A stretch of 64,000 nt of DNA from Acheta domesticus (GCA_031308135.1 JAHLJT010008446.1:168006364-168070363), one strand, 5' to 3'; shown: positions 33,967 to 45,324, counted from the stretch's first letter. Numbers and translations are program-made. Notes: generated from the sequence alone by a model not told the origin.

Positions 33967-34185
33967 TATCAGGCATTTACCATTTTATGGCTCTGTTCGG
34001 CCCATACGATACTTGTGTGGCGTAGTGGTATAAGTGCCGACACAACTTTGAGGATCTGATTTCGGGTCTCGGAGCGGAAAACAATTTGCTGGTTGATAAC
34101 ACTATTGCTGTTTTCTGTACAAGTATAATATTGCGGGGCATTTAGAAACAATGCAATAAAGTATGTGCTTTGGTAGCACCACTAG
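33967..34185 (+). repeat. Composite-repeat module D with tRNA-like core
   Basis: It corresponds to 48857-49094. The tRNA-like part at 34014-34073 has the A-box-like tggcgtagtggtataagtgc and a weak B box (ttcgggtctc). The end is aagtatgtgctttggtagca then ccactag: a GTGCT/AGCAC hairpin followed by CTAG. Confidence 0.7.
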
Positions 34186-35086
34186 TTTTCTCGGTGTGAC
34201 GTCGCGAGCAAAACCTCTCCAAATTTTTGTCTGTGCAAATTCAAATTATAATAAAAACCTATAGGAAGAGTTATTCTTAATTGGATCCCTTGGGCTCCTT
34301 CGGTGCTGGATCGGGGAGTTTTCAGTGCTGAATTTAATGTCACACCCCTTCTCCGACCGCAGTAACAAGTTTCTGCAACGATCTTAATTTGAAATCAGCG
34401 TTTGTACGATACTACAAACCACCACACGAAGGCAGTATGACGAGAAGGCTTAGTGTGGGCCATGTTAATCAATATTATAAAAGATAAGAAAATACTATTG
34501 GAATACATTTTATAATTAGGATGCAGAATATATAAATTGTTACACATAAAAGTAATTCAATTTATAAGCGAATATGAAACTAGTCATCTACTTTTTGGGG
34601 TCACTTAACATTAAATCCGTAAGAAATTTTCAAAATGTTCACAATATACACATTTGCTAGTTTGCTACCTTTGTTCTTGCCGAAGATTAATTAAATACAT
34701 TGCGTAAAAACCACCACCGCCACGGTCTAGCACCTGCGTCGCTAACGTCTTTACTCGACTAGGACGTATGTCAAAAACATTTAGCACCAAATATGCTCAA
34801 ACTGCAAGCGAGAATTCTAGATTTAGCCCAGGACGGACTTTCGCAGGACACAAACTGAATGTTGAATGCTGAAACTGAATGTTTTATGAGTCCACGCCAG
34901 GGTAGGCTTATTTTGTAACAGACGTAAATCTACGTATGAAAAAGGTAAACTTCTGGGTACATTAAATAAATAAATAAATATCGTTGAAAGCACACAGTTT
35001 TGAATCATATTTTGCCACTTATGACATTTGCCTTCATTTTACCATTCCCGCTATATCGACTCCCTCTTTCTGGGGGTCATTGGTTT
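34186..35086. other. No gene (METTL9 intron)
   Basis: Intronic sequence between METTL9 exons. A short AAAT run occurs near 34966. Nothing else is recognised. Confidence 0.6.
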
Positions 35087-35166
35087 TTAATAAAGCAGTG
35101 TGTACGCACCTACACAAAGAGACCATTCAGAATTAAAACAATAGAACTTCGCCCACATTAACTTAC

Positions 35167-35348
35167 CAATTTCCACGTATGGTTGAAATGGAAGCACTAG
35201 TGCCACAACCAGCCTCCCATTCGGAGCAAGGGCCGCTCGAAGAGAGCGCAGAAGAGACCATGGATGATCACAGCGATCTAGGAGGTTGAGACAAGTAATA
35301 ACATCGTACTGCATTTCGGATTTCTTCCATTCTTCAGCGTGTAAAATC
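35167..35348 (-). CDS. METTL9: METTL9 protein-histidine methyltransferase, middle exon
   Basis: 182 bp, bounded by ctttctttttag (acceptor, minus strand) and gtaagttaat (donor). It encodes ILHAEEWKKSEMQYDVITCL, NLLDRCDHPWSLL and GRLVVALVLPFQPYVEI. The segments YDVI.CLNLLDRCD.P and ALVLPF.PYVE are specific to METTL9 within class I methyltransferases. The exon starts and ends inside codons, and the phases fit both neighbouring exons exactly. Confidence 0.95.
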
Positions 35349-35533
35349 CTAAAAAGAAAGAAAAAACTAAAACCAAACCGTTCGACTGCAAAGGCCCGCG
35401 CAACGGTTTTAAAAAACAAAGTTAAAATGAGTTCACCAGTATACAAATTCTATTGATTGATTAATTAGCGTTTAGAGAGCGCTTCAAATACTGAGGTCAT
35501 TGGCCCCCATGACAAAGTATTAACATATAAAAA

Positions 35534-36240
35534 CTAGTGGTGCTTCCAACGCACAGACTTTCCTGCACTGCTTCTACATGGTTCTAAATGCTATTCCCCT
35601 ACTTCATAAACCAGCAAAAATGTTTTCTACCAGCAAAAGTTTTCCAAGACCCGAAATAAGATCCTCAAAGTTAACGAGCCGGCGCTAATACAGATATGAT
35701 AAAGAACAGCATGATAAAGAAACAATTATTAGGATGGTACGTACGCTTTACAAATACAAGAGATGTGAAAATTGTTAAAAGTTAAAAATTCGAAAAAATA
35801 TAGACACTTCCAGTTCATTTATCGAAATAATCAATATTTGTGATTCAAATGGTTTCATGTTGTTGTTTTCAATAAAGTTTCTAGAATTCTCAATTATTTC
35901 CTGTGACAACAGAGAATTTTGACAAATAATATTCCCCGAACAGGACTCGAACCGACGAAGCTTCCCTCGGAAGAGCTGTGCCAATGCTCACTGATTAACG
36001 TCTGCAACCACCTTGGCTATGCATGACATTTACACTTATATCATCGTAATAAGTGTATGGTGGTTTCATTTCTCGCATTAGGAAGCCGAAGAAATCCAGA
36101 GAATGTAAAAAAAACGTCCTTTGGGCGCTCAAAGAAGGTATCTGGGAAGATCATCATTCATAACAGAAAAACTAGTTCATTTTAAAGATTAGAAAACTAA
36201 GTTCTGCGAGGAAGTCTGTGCCATTCTATAGCACCACTAG
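35534..36240 (-). repeat. Composite-repeat unit D+B with inverted hairpin-CTAG ends
   Basis: It begins ctagtggtgcttccaacgca and ends with its inverted counterpart ctatagcaccactag. Inside, on the minus strand, are a tRNA-like module B (36020-35935: agccaaggtggttgcagacg, ggttcgagtcc) and a degenerate module D (about 35700-35648). It is the inverted counterpart of 48328-49094. It lies in METTL9 intron sequence. Confidence 0.8.
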
Positions 36241-37016
36241 TTTTTCTAAATTTAGCAACAGGTTTTATCCACTTTTTCGTTTACCAGACCCCAGCTCTAA
36301 GAGTTTTTCTGGCAAAAATTCCCCGTTGTCCGGCGCACGATTACGTAGCTTTCTCTTTTTACAAAATCTTCGTAAGGCGAGAAAGTAATAATAATTTCGG
36401 AACCGTTAGGGATATGTAAGTTGATCGCATGCGTTCTGGTTATATTGTATTTCAATTTAACGTTGAAATACTCATAATTTTACTTAAATTGGTTCATAAA
36501 GATATACACAAGACAACGATTGAATTGATATGACATACGTTTCAGAAATCGAATAACAGAGTTGAAAAAATGTTTAAAAGATGCAATATGGGAAAAACAC
36601 AGATAAGTCCTGTATATTTATCTGCATTGAGTTTATTCGTAAGTAGAAGTACTTCAAGTGATTTTCAATGTTTCTACACCCTTCAATGTTTTTTTCTGCA
36701 ACACATTCATCAAATTACAATCCCTATCAGGGATACGAATCCGGCATCATCTGAAGTGAAGCGCTCCGTCTCAACACGCTTTAACCAACTTGGCCATTGG
36801 AGTAAGTTGCGGACTAAATACTTATATATTAATCAAAACGTAATTGTATCAGCTCTACCATTAGGAAGCCAGTAATTGTCAACATGCGAAAAATGAGTCT
36901 TTTGGGCCACAAAGAAAGGCAACGCTGAAGGGCTTACTCCAAATCATATATCCGACAAACCACATTAGAAAAATAACTACTGCGAGAAAGTATGTGCCAT
37001 TCTTTACCACCACTAG
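36241..37016 (-). repeat. Composite-repeat unit C with tRNA-like core
   Basis: It starts with an E1 hairpin segment (ccactttttcg to ggcgagaaagtaat, 36260-36390). It carries tRNA-like module C on the minus strand (36801-36721: tggccaagttggttaaagc, ggattcgtatccc). It ends in the hairpin-CTAG terminus (accaccactag, 37016). Inverted counterparts are at 47200-48253. Confidence 0.75.
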
Positions 37017-37441
37017 TTATTCATTTACTATCCCTTATTACACACATGAAGAAAATTTAAAGAAAAAAAATAGAACGGTTTTTGAGAATTTTTTTTGTAA
37101 ATTTGAAGCGCAATTTACTACTCTTTTTTTTTTCAAAAGAAATGGTATATGACCTTATTTAAAGTGCTAATTTTGTACAACCGGCTTTGATTCTGTCTTG
37201 AAAAATCACTATCTTCAATTTTGCAGTTTTTAAATAGTTTTTTGCAATTTCGAAAAATTGGGGATATCAACGAAAATTATACATTATTCCCTTAAACGCC
37301 CTTCGCACTATTCAACAAACAAAATTTAATAAAAAAATTTGGAGCCATTTTCTTTTAACTTTGAAAATCTCCGACTGGCTTCATTTAAAGTACCCCCAAA
37401 AATTAAACTATCGGTTTCAAATTTCACTGTCGGCTGAGTAC
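37017..37441 (+). repeat. E1 repeat body
   Basis: Starting at cccttattacacacatga, it matches the reverse complement of 46290-47000 in order (gaagcgcaattta, tcttcaattttgcagttt, gaaaatctccgac, acccccaaaaattaaa). Confidence 0.75.
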
Positions 37442-37442
37442 G

Positions 37443-37595
37443 GGGCCATCCATAAATTACGTAACGCTAAAGGGGGAGAGAGGGGTCTGAGGCAGCGTTA
37501 CGCTGCGTTCCATAGGGGTAGGGGAATGCGTTACAAGGGAGTGAGAGGGTATTGAAAACACTAGGAATTTGCGTTACGTAATTTATGGACGGCCT
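37443..37595. mobile_element. MITE, 153 bp
   Basis: The TIRs are about 25 bp: ggccatccataaattacgta (from 37443) and tacgtaatttatggacggcc (to 37595), with two mismatches. The GC-rich interior has no coding capacity. This terminus resembles MITEs known from many arthropods ('gtccataaattacgtaacgc'). Confidence 0.85.
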
Positions 37596-38009
37596 CTAAT
37601 CAATGTTTTTAACAGGAAAATGCATACTGTTGATGAATGGTCAACTTTTCTTTCTTGAATTGTTTCACTTTGCTCTAATCATTCTGTGATATGAATTGAA
37701 TTTTATTTTCTCTATAACATTTACGTTAATCACTACGGTCTATTCTATTCGTTAACAAAAAGTCGATTTCGTTTTTTCCTTTGCTATCTGGGAACACCAC
37801 GTCCATTTCTTTCTGGCTTTTCTCTTGAAAAAGGGATTCATTATATTGGGTTTTCGTCCTTCTACAAATTTAATTAATCTAGTTTTCCTTCATTTCTTTG
37901 TTAATTTCCATATGGGTCTAAGACAATTTCCCAGGGAGCCTGTTCGTTGCCAACTTTATTGTTAAGATTTCCCATCATAATTGTAACACTACATCAATGT
38001 TTCGCGGCT
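37596..38009. other. No gene (METTL9 intron)
   Basis: AT-rich intronic sequence. Confidence 0.6.
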
Positions 38010-38280
38010 GTCTCGTGGCTCAGAGTCGCTTGCCTTTCACCAATGAGGTCCGGGTTCGATTCCCGTCGATTCTCATGTGAAATTTGTTCCGACAAAACGA
38101 GTTTGGCTGCTTCACAACCTTTGTGAAGTTCCTAAACCTTACCCCCTTCCTTATTCCTTCCCAATTCTGGCCGCTGGGTAGTGACGCAGGGGCGCGCGGT
38201 GTGAGGCGCGTACGCGGAGATGCTACCTGGCGGTCCTCTTGACAACCGACAGACGAGACGAGACTTGACACAAAAATAAA
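38010..38280 (+). mobile_element. tRNA-derived SINE
   Basis: The head has A-box-like cgtggctcagagtcgcttg and B-box-like gggttcgattcccg (about 38050-38063). The GC-rich body ends near gacgagacgagacttgacac. It lies in a METTL9 intron, opposite to the gene. Confidence 0.75.
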
Positions 38281-38843
38281 GCGCCATGTAAATTACAGGA
38301 CCATTAGGTCATTGAAGTAATGGAGGATTACTCCGACTTGCGCTCAACGCCCAAGGGGTTTAGAGACGCATTGCGCATAAATACCCAACAAATGTTTTAA
38401 AAAAATGGGTATCAAATGTTAATTCGACATCATTATAAAAATCTTGTTTCATCTTCGGAAATATTCTCTAACAGTGCATGTATCTGGATTATATTGATAA
38501 CTTCTTGCCAAGACAATTTTACACATCCTCAAATATAATTTCAAATATTTTAACTTCCCGATATTTCTTCATCTTATTTCAGATATTTTCTTTATGTAGT
38601 ATTATTTACAACATCCAAATTAAACATTTTATGGAGGATAAAAAGTTCCGCTTGCTGCGCATTCCTGCTAATTTTTTCCTGTTTTCCAGGATTAGAAACA
38701 TTACACGAAAATTTTAAACATAAAAAATTTGAAGACTATTTGAACTACACACCGTTTTAATATTTTGGAAGGGAAGTGCATCGTATTTGTATGTACATGA
38801 ACTTGAAATATAATTTCGTGATGATTCACATTTCGATACTTAC
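38281..38843. other. No gene (METTL9 intron)
   Basis: AT-rich intronic sequence up to the donor gtaagtatcg of the METTL9 exon (minus strand). Confidence 0.6.
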
Positions 38844-39053
38844 GAAAATCCTTTTCTTTGTAGAGTCCAGCGCATTGGAGGAGATACTTCTGTTGTAAAT
38901 ACTCTCTTGAACAATGGGGCAATAATTTCTGTAGTAGCGCCATCACCTGCTCCAAGATCTAATAATGATTCTCTACGCCAATCAGAATTTGAGGCTAAAA
39001 GACGTAAAAACTGTCCTCTTGAGAAGACGAACATTGATCCTCGTCCCAACAAC
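38844..39053 (-). CDS. METTL9: METTL9 protein-histidine methyltransferase, SAM-binding exon
   Basis: METTL9 is a seven-beta-strand, SAM-dependent enzyme of the endomembrane system/mitochondria that methylates histidine in His-x-His motifs of target proteins. This 210-bp exon is bounded by gggtgtttcag and gtaagtatcg (minus strand). It encodes LLGRGSMFVFSRGQFLRLL, LLDLGAGDGATTEIIAPLF and VFTTEVSPPMRWTLQRKGF. LDLGAGDG is the SAM-binding motif I, and GRGSMFVFS is diagnostic for the family. With the two exons to the left it gives 197 C-terminal residues and a stop. About one third of the usual protein (N-terminus with signal region) is missing and must come from exons further right that I did not find. 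The introns are about 3.5 and 2.3 kb. Confidence 0.95.
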
Positions 39054-39800
39054 CTGAAACACCCATTTGAATGAAAATTAAAAGGAAAGAATTCACTATA
39101 CAAATTTACAAAAGATTTTTCAAAATAAAACAGAATAAAATAATTAAAAAGTGATACTTTAAAAAAATCCAACAAAAAGTAAAATGATTTCACACAGCAA
39201 CAATTGTAAATTTTCTGTTACTGGAAGAAAATTACTAATATTTAGTGTTTTTGTAGTGCTGAACTGGAAAATATCACAAAAATGGTCATATCTGGTCTGG
39301 TTGTCTTGTAATTTGAAGTCGTTAATACACTACAGTAAACTCTAACGAGGACTGGATCATCCCTAGGAGGCTCCCGATCATGACGCTTTCGGGGTGTTCG
39401 CTAGTCGCATAGAGTGACACAAGTTCCGGAAAGTTCCAGGCTCGGCGCCTGCCAGTTTTAAATGGAGTGGCCCCGGCGGCCGCTGCCACTCTGAAGTGAG
39501 CTGAGAAATGTGTGCATCGCGGTGAACACAAGTGCAGAGGCCAGTGCAGCGGGCAGTGTAGCAGTGCAAAGGAAGGGAGTCATGTGAAAATAAATAACTA
39601 CGTGAATAACTCAAGAACTCTAATATAAATATAGAAAAATAATCAAGTGAATAACTCGAGAATTGTGACATAAATATAGAAGGCTACCTGTATATACTTT
39701 GTTTTTTTATTGAATAATTAAGAAAAAATAAATGACTTCGTTGAAATAAATATCTGTGTTTTAATTCACCATCAAGAATTGTTCCCTTTCTGTAATATAC
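39054..39800. other. Unassigned; short duplicated segment
   Basis: It starts as the METTL9 upstream intron. At 39330-39790 it is GC-rich, then AT-rich, with a duplicated gtgaataactc(a/g)agaa segment (39601 and 39648) and several aataaa. That pattern resembles a solo LTR, but no LTR borders could be defined. ggctcggcgcctgccagtt at 39450 recurs near 40200. Confidence 0.35.
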
Positions 39801-39809
39801 TTATAGTGG

Positions 39810-40055
39810 GCACAAAGTGTTCAAGTGCGAGTTGATCAGCACCTTACTGACGAAGTGACTATGAAAAAGGCAGTGAGACAGGGGCCTATTCTGTCTCCTT
39901 CACTATTTAACTTGCAGCGAAAACATGATTTCAAAGATGCTTTAGAAAATCTTGGAGTAAAAGAGAAGGTATTCCTATTTCTAATATACATTACGCCGAC
40001 GATACACTTATCTTGGAGATAATGCAGTTGATTTGCAACAGCTAATGCACCGAAG
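39810..40055 (+). pseudogene. LINE reverse transcriptase fragment
   Basis: VRVDQHLTDEV then VRQGPILSPSLFNL (RT motif B) is followed, after a frame change, by HYADDTLILGDNAVDLQQLM with the catalytic YADD box. Only the RT core remains. It is not the same type as 14684-17655. Confidence 0.75.
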
Positions 40056-41029
40056 ATTTTGTAAAAATTCTTATTACATTTACATTTGCACAGTAGCCTT
40101 TTGATGATAGGCATGAATCAGTACTTCTTCACAATTTCGCCAACACTACATAATTCCCTTGATTCACAGAATCGGCAGATTCATTGTGACCACGGAAACA
40201 GGCTCGGCGCCTGCCAGTTCATTCCGCCTGTTCATTCCCTTCCCAAAAAAGTCACATCAGTGAGACGATTCACAATATATCTGTTGTTCCTTATAAGGTC
40301 ATTATGTCTGTTTTTGTTTATTTGAAATTGCTCACTTAATCCAATTTCTATTTTTGTTTTACCAAATTGTTTTAAAGCAACATGGAAAACAATGTTGCAA
40401 CTTTGACATCCCATGTCGTTTCTGAAGATTATTTAAATCGGTAACTCTGACAGTGTTTATCCAAGCGTTTATGTCGTTAGAAAAGAGAATAGCCAGCGAA
40501 AGAATCCTGAGTTTCACACATCCATGCAACCACGAAATAGCGTCATAATTTTGTTGCTTTAAATATCTCTTGCACCGCTTTGTTACCGTGAACAAAGAAG
40601 GGATTAATGGGGTTGGTCATCCCTTTGAAATTATGTTCAAGTTATGTTTATAGGTTCTGCACTCAACGATTTTACCCTCAGCAACTCAATTATAGAACTC
40701 CAGTGATTTTCAATCAAAGTTTCCTCACTTGAAGACATCACCGTCAATCCCCAAAAACTCACACGCCAATACGCATGCTTTGCATTACATGTATCTCAGA
40801 ACCAATTGAAAAAAGTACCAAACTCCCACCCCCAAGGCTACTCAGCGTCTGCGCCGACGTCGAACAAAGAGCATACATCTTAGTATGAATTCGAAAGATG
40901 AAGAAATACTGCAACGGGATCTTGATCCTTATATTACTTGGCGGAAAATAATGAATGACTCATAAATAGCTCTAAAAGCAAATCCATCACTTTTGGCAGG
41001 GTCATAATTACAGTTATATTAAAACAAGT
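40056..41029. other. No recognised gene
   Basis: No motif is recognised in the short frames. Confidence 0.5.
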
Positions 41030-41960
41030 GCTGCTTCACAGCACACACTATCACGCCTTATTTGTGATGGCTACGCAATATACAATACGGTCTACTTAAT
41101 GTTGCAAAAAAAAAATAGTTCTTGCAGAAATTAATTTCTCAACGCCGGGATTCGATCTCGGGTCCTTAACACACCTGGGACGTTTCCCCTACAACACTAG
41201 CTACATTGCTAAAATCTTTCCTTCCCGACGTCAAAAGAAAGTGAAAACATTTGCATTTGCAGGTTTTGAAAGTCCAGTGTTTAATTTACAGATTAATTAA
41301 TTCCAGATCTAGTTTTAAAACATATTTCATGTTGGAAAAAATCTCTATGATCAACATTGTGTATTGTATGTTGGAAATAATCTCTATGTCAATGTTAATT
41401 TTTATTTGAAATTTTCGAAAATTTAGAGGTTCAATCTAGTGGTGTTAGAGCTAGTTGATTGGAATGCATTTCCAGGCGTTGCTGATATTTTGATATTTCT
41501 TCAATATTTTCTTAAAATGTTGGTGTATTGAAGACTCGATGTAATGCAGCATTTGACATGAACCAGGGTGCAGACGAAATGACACTTAAATCGTTCTGAC
41601 TAAACTGTTTGTAAGTTCTACAAATTAGTTCATTCGTGTGGTCGAGAGATCTTAAAGAAAAAATCATGGCAGAACAGCTATCAGCATCAGTATTCCGCTT
41701 CTCGTTGGACGAAAAGTCAAATTTGAACGAAAATTATAGTTCACTTGTTCTTTTACAAAGTGCATTTACAATATTCGAATTATAACATATTACACAATAT
41801 TCGATTGGTTAATAAATTCGACTTAACAGCCCCGTTTGACAATTTTCGTATCTTGTAATAAGATGTTTTATAAGTATGTCGTAAATAAATATTTATCTTG
41901 TCGAAGATCAGGGAAAAAGTAGTGGTGCTAAAACAGCACATTCTTTCTCGCCCGTACTTT
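41030..41960. repeat. Degenerate composite-repeat pieces with a tRNA-like segment
   Basis: gtgctgcttcacagcacaca (41030) and tagtggtgctaaaacagcac (41920) are variants of the hairpin-CTAG terminus. On the minus strand 41215-41140 is tRNA-like (agcaatgtagctagtg, gatcgaatcccgg). A short duplication, tgttggaaa(a/t)aatctctatg, lies at about 41331-41390. Confidence 0.5.
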
Positions 41961-42143
41961 CACGAAAAAAGTTTGCAAAACTGAAGGTAAAGAAACTATG
42001 TCTTTGTCGGGTTTCAAAAAGAACACATTTGCATGCTTGGAGGTAGCTCGCAGTATTATTAACAGATCTACTACATCCTCCGACACGATAAATTACTGTA
42101 CTTCATTTTATACTGTTAATATATCTCTTAATATCATTTACTG

Positions 42144-42450
42144 ATAGATGATGAGAAGGATGAAGAGAGACGAAGGAGAAAAAAAGAACAGAGACAAAGA
42201 CCAAGGCAAAGACGAAGGGCAGGACGAGGACCAGAACGAAGAGCAAGCAAAGACCAGACGAAGACTAAGAAGACAACGAAGACGAAGAAGTTGACGAAGA
42301 ATACGAAGGCGAAGAACACAAACAGACACGAAAGTGAAGAAGACGACGAAGACTAAAATCAAGGAAGAGGGAAGAGAAGACGAGAAAGAAGACGACGAAG
42401 TAGAAAGAAGACGAAAGATGACGACGAGAAGACGACTAAGGCGACGAATC
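42144..42450. repeat. Polypurine (GAAGAC/GACGAA)n tract
   Basis: About 300 bases made almost only of A and G with regularly placed C, from degenerate gaagac, gacgaa and gacaaag units. The frames across it are low-complexity and not evidence of a gene. Confidence 0.85.
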
Positions 42451-43605
42451 ACGGAAAATGAATTAAGTGTAAGGCCTATGAGTTGCCCGGTTTAGACGGC
42501 CGTGGGTGCATATCTCCGAGAGAAGCAATAGCTTTGTCATGGAGCCGGTCGCTGCGTCTGGCTGCGGGGATCAGTGTTATGTCTTCAAAGAATATCGAGA
42601 AGACAATCATTTTTTATACGAGAAATCAAGATAAGCCAAGTGACAAGGGCCGTGTTAACGAACGGCCCGTAAGGCCTGGGCCCAGGACCCCTAACGTTCT
42701 GAAAAAATCTAATCCTATTTTTTTTCAAAAAAATAAAATTAAAAAAACCTATAAAACCTGCTATCTATGATTAGACTATATGTCAAAATTGGCATAACGG
42801 AGTGATGTGTAACGCATCATTGGATAATATTTATAATATGGGATGTTGCTGGTTGATGCGTTTCAATTCTAAACTGTATAATTCAATAAAAAAGAAGTCT
42901 TTTTCAATGTAATTATGAATATATATTTAAATTTTTTGGTTATGAATAATGTTAAAATGAAACAATAATAAATGCTTTCAAAATATTAAAAGAAACAAAA
43001 TGCAATGTGAATTGACAGGATTCTGTGTATTTTCAGCCCCGAATTTGGGGAGGAGAGATCGGTGAAAATAAGGATAGGTGGGCACCCCAAATTAACCTAG
43101 TCCCAAGGGCCCACAACGCTGATAAAACGGCCCTGCAAGAGACGCGGAGGTGCAACAAATAAATGCGTGCTTGCGGGCAACGTCATGAGGTTTTCTACTT
43201 GGTTTTTAAAAATATCCACTACGACAAATTGAAAGAAAAACATTCCGATATAACTCTTGAAGTCAATTTTATGAAACCATTAAATTACCTAAGTTCAGGA
43301 AAGCCAAAGATAGAAATCGTGCTCAATATCACAAGATAATTGCAAAATTTAAGTGTTCAGCCCGCCAACGCTGAACAAAACATCTAAAATGAATAATAAG
43401 AACTCTGAACTGAAGAAAGAAAAAAAAAAGAAAAAACCAAACAACCGAAGAAAGTTTAAATTCAGCTAGTTACATAATATTTCCTTCGTTTTTCTTCGTG
43501 TGTCCAAATGTTCATTAGAAGTTTTGTCAGAAGTTCGTTATTTTCCTATTGAGAACATTGTCGTGGCTCTGATAAGCATCAGGCATGTTTGTTAGGAATT
43601 ATTTA
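42451..43605. other. No recognised gene
   Basis: 42480-42700 is GC-richer and carries ggcccgtaaggcctgggccc, possibly an old repeat. The rest is AT-rich. Confidence 0.4.
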
Positions 43606-44584
43606 CAAGTGTGTCCAAAAAGTCATGAAATACATTTTTTAAAAAACAATTATTGCGATATATGCACAAAGGTTTAAAATTCTTCAAAGTAGTCACCGAT
43701 TAGCATCTACACATTTTTTCCAAGCGCTTCACCCATGATTGGTAAGCCCCCTGGCAGGCCTCAACCAGAACCTCGTTTAAGAGCGTTTGTCACAGCCTTT
43801 TGAATGTCCTCAATGGTCGCAAACGGCGTCCTTTGAGCACGGTTTTTAATCCTGGGAAACAGGAAGAAGTCCGCGGAGAGAGGTCAGGACTATAGGGTGG
43901 CTGCGGCATTGATGCCAGGTTATGCTTGGCCAAGTACTCGCGGACGCGCCAGAGAGGTGTGGCTCGGCGCGTTGTCGTGATGCAACAGCCACGTAGCGGC
44001 GACGTCTTTTCGCACACCTTCTCATGTGGCGCACAGACCATTCTCATGTGCAATTCCTCCGTAACGGTGTTTGAATAGGAAATTTTTGGGATGTTCGGAG
44101 TGTCAGCTAAAAGTAGAACATTCAATCGGTGGTCAGGAATTCATAATTTCACGAACACGATCACATTGGCTTCGTTTCTGCTTGTTGATGGTCTTCCAGA
44201 ACGAGGGTCATCGTCCACTCTTTCCTGGTCATCCTTAAACTTCTTCACCCACCTCGTAACTTGCACATAACTCATGGCAAGACTCCCCGTAGGCTTGCTT
44301 TAACACTGCGTCAGTCTCGGAAGGCTTTTTATCGAGCTTCGTGCAAACCTTGGTCGCCCGAACGTTGTTCGACCGAATCACTCATCGTGTGCCGTGACGA
44401 GGTCGCGAAACACAGGCGCACTTATTCAACGATGCTGATGCTACCGTTGCTCGGAGCAGACTGTGCTTTGATGCGCTGTAAAGCTGAGGGTACCCTCCAC
44501 CTAACCCAATCAGTTCGACGTGCGCTGCGACCAATAGTAAGCTCTGCAAAAAATTATATTTCATGACTTTTTGGACACACCTTG
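43606..44584 (-). mobile_element. Mariner element, internally deleted
   Basis: The TIRs are gtgtgtccaaaaagtcatga at the left end and tcatgactttttggacacac at the right end. TA lies at 43604-43605 and 44585-44586. On the minus strand the N-terminal HTH region is readable across frames (KKPSETDAVLKQAYGES, then RVDDDPRSGRP). The C-terminal part has WLLHHDNAPSHTSL (second catalytic Asp) and YSPDLSPR (third). The segment with the first catalytic Asp is missing, with a junction near 44030. The length is 979 bases against about 1.3 kb when intact. Frames are broken in several places. Confidence 0.9.
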
Positions 44585-44805
44585 TATGTATACGCGGGGA
44601 AAATGAAAAAATGTTTTTCAATCATTTGGTCTTCTGTAAAATGTTTGTGAGATTTCTAAAACTATTTGACCACCATTGAGAACTCTGATATTTCGATTTT
44701 TTCCGATTTCTGCCCGCAAAAACTTCTTCGCTTTTGATTTAATTTTGTGATAATTTTTTAAGACCTTTCTCTCGATTTCTTTTTCAAGAACTCTAGAACT
44801 TTTGG

Positions 44806-45324
44806 TTGTGCCACACAGCTCTCAAAATTTTCAGAGTTCGAATGAATAGAATTTTCGAAATTCAACTTCACACACCTGCTGTTTTAGAACGAAACGATAA
44901 TACCGGGCGAGTGAAGTTGGGGTCTTCAAATACTGTTACACACACACACAAAAAAGCCTTAACACATGTTTTCTCCATGTATTTCAACGCGCTGAATCCG
45001 TATGTGAAGCCAGAATTGCGCCACCACCCTCCCATTTTTATCGCAAAAAACGGTCGTGACATTTATTTTTTTGTTTTTCGGACGTTGTTGTCAGACACGA
45101 AGACTTGGCACGTTTCTCTACTGTATGTCGACGCTCTAAATCCGAAGCTGAAGCCAGAATTGCGCCACCACCCTCCAGTTTTTTTAACCCTCAAGTTTCA
45201 AGTCGTTGGGTCTGACAATCCCCGAAACCAAAAATATAATTTCACGGTGGTTGTAAATCTGCGGTTTTGCAATTTAAGAAAACTGGATGTGGCGGAATTC
45301 TGGCTTCAGGTTCGATATTCATAA
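44806..45324 (+). other. Unrecognised 172-codon open frame with internal repeat
   Basis: The open frame carries two similar segments: ALNPYVKPELRHHPPIF and ALNPKLKPELRHHPPVF, 48 residues apart. The DNA repeat behind them is gaagccagaattgcgccacc (about 45008 and 45152). A third, inverted copy (ccggaattctggcttc type) lies near 45290. There is no known domain. The inverted third copy favours a non-coding repeat that happens to stay open. Confidence 0.35.

Noticed and set aside
39330..39800. Solo LTR
   Set aside because: Poly(A) signals and composition are suggestive, but no terminal TG/CA borders or target duplication could be set.
42134..42452. Minus frames rich in Ser, Phe and Leu
   Set aside because: Produced by the polypurine tract; low complexity.
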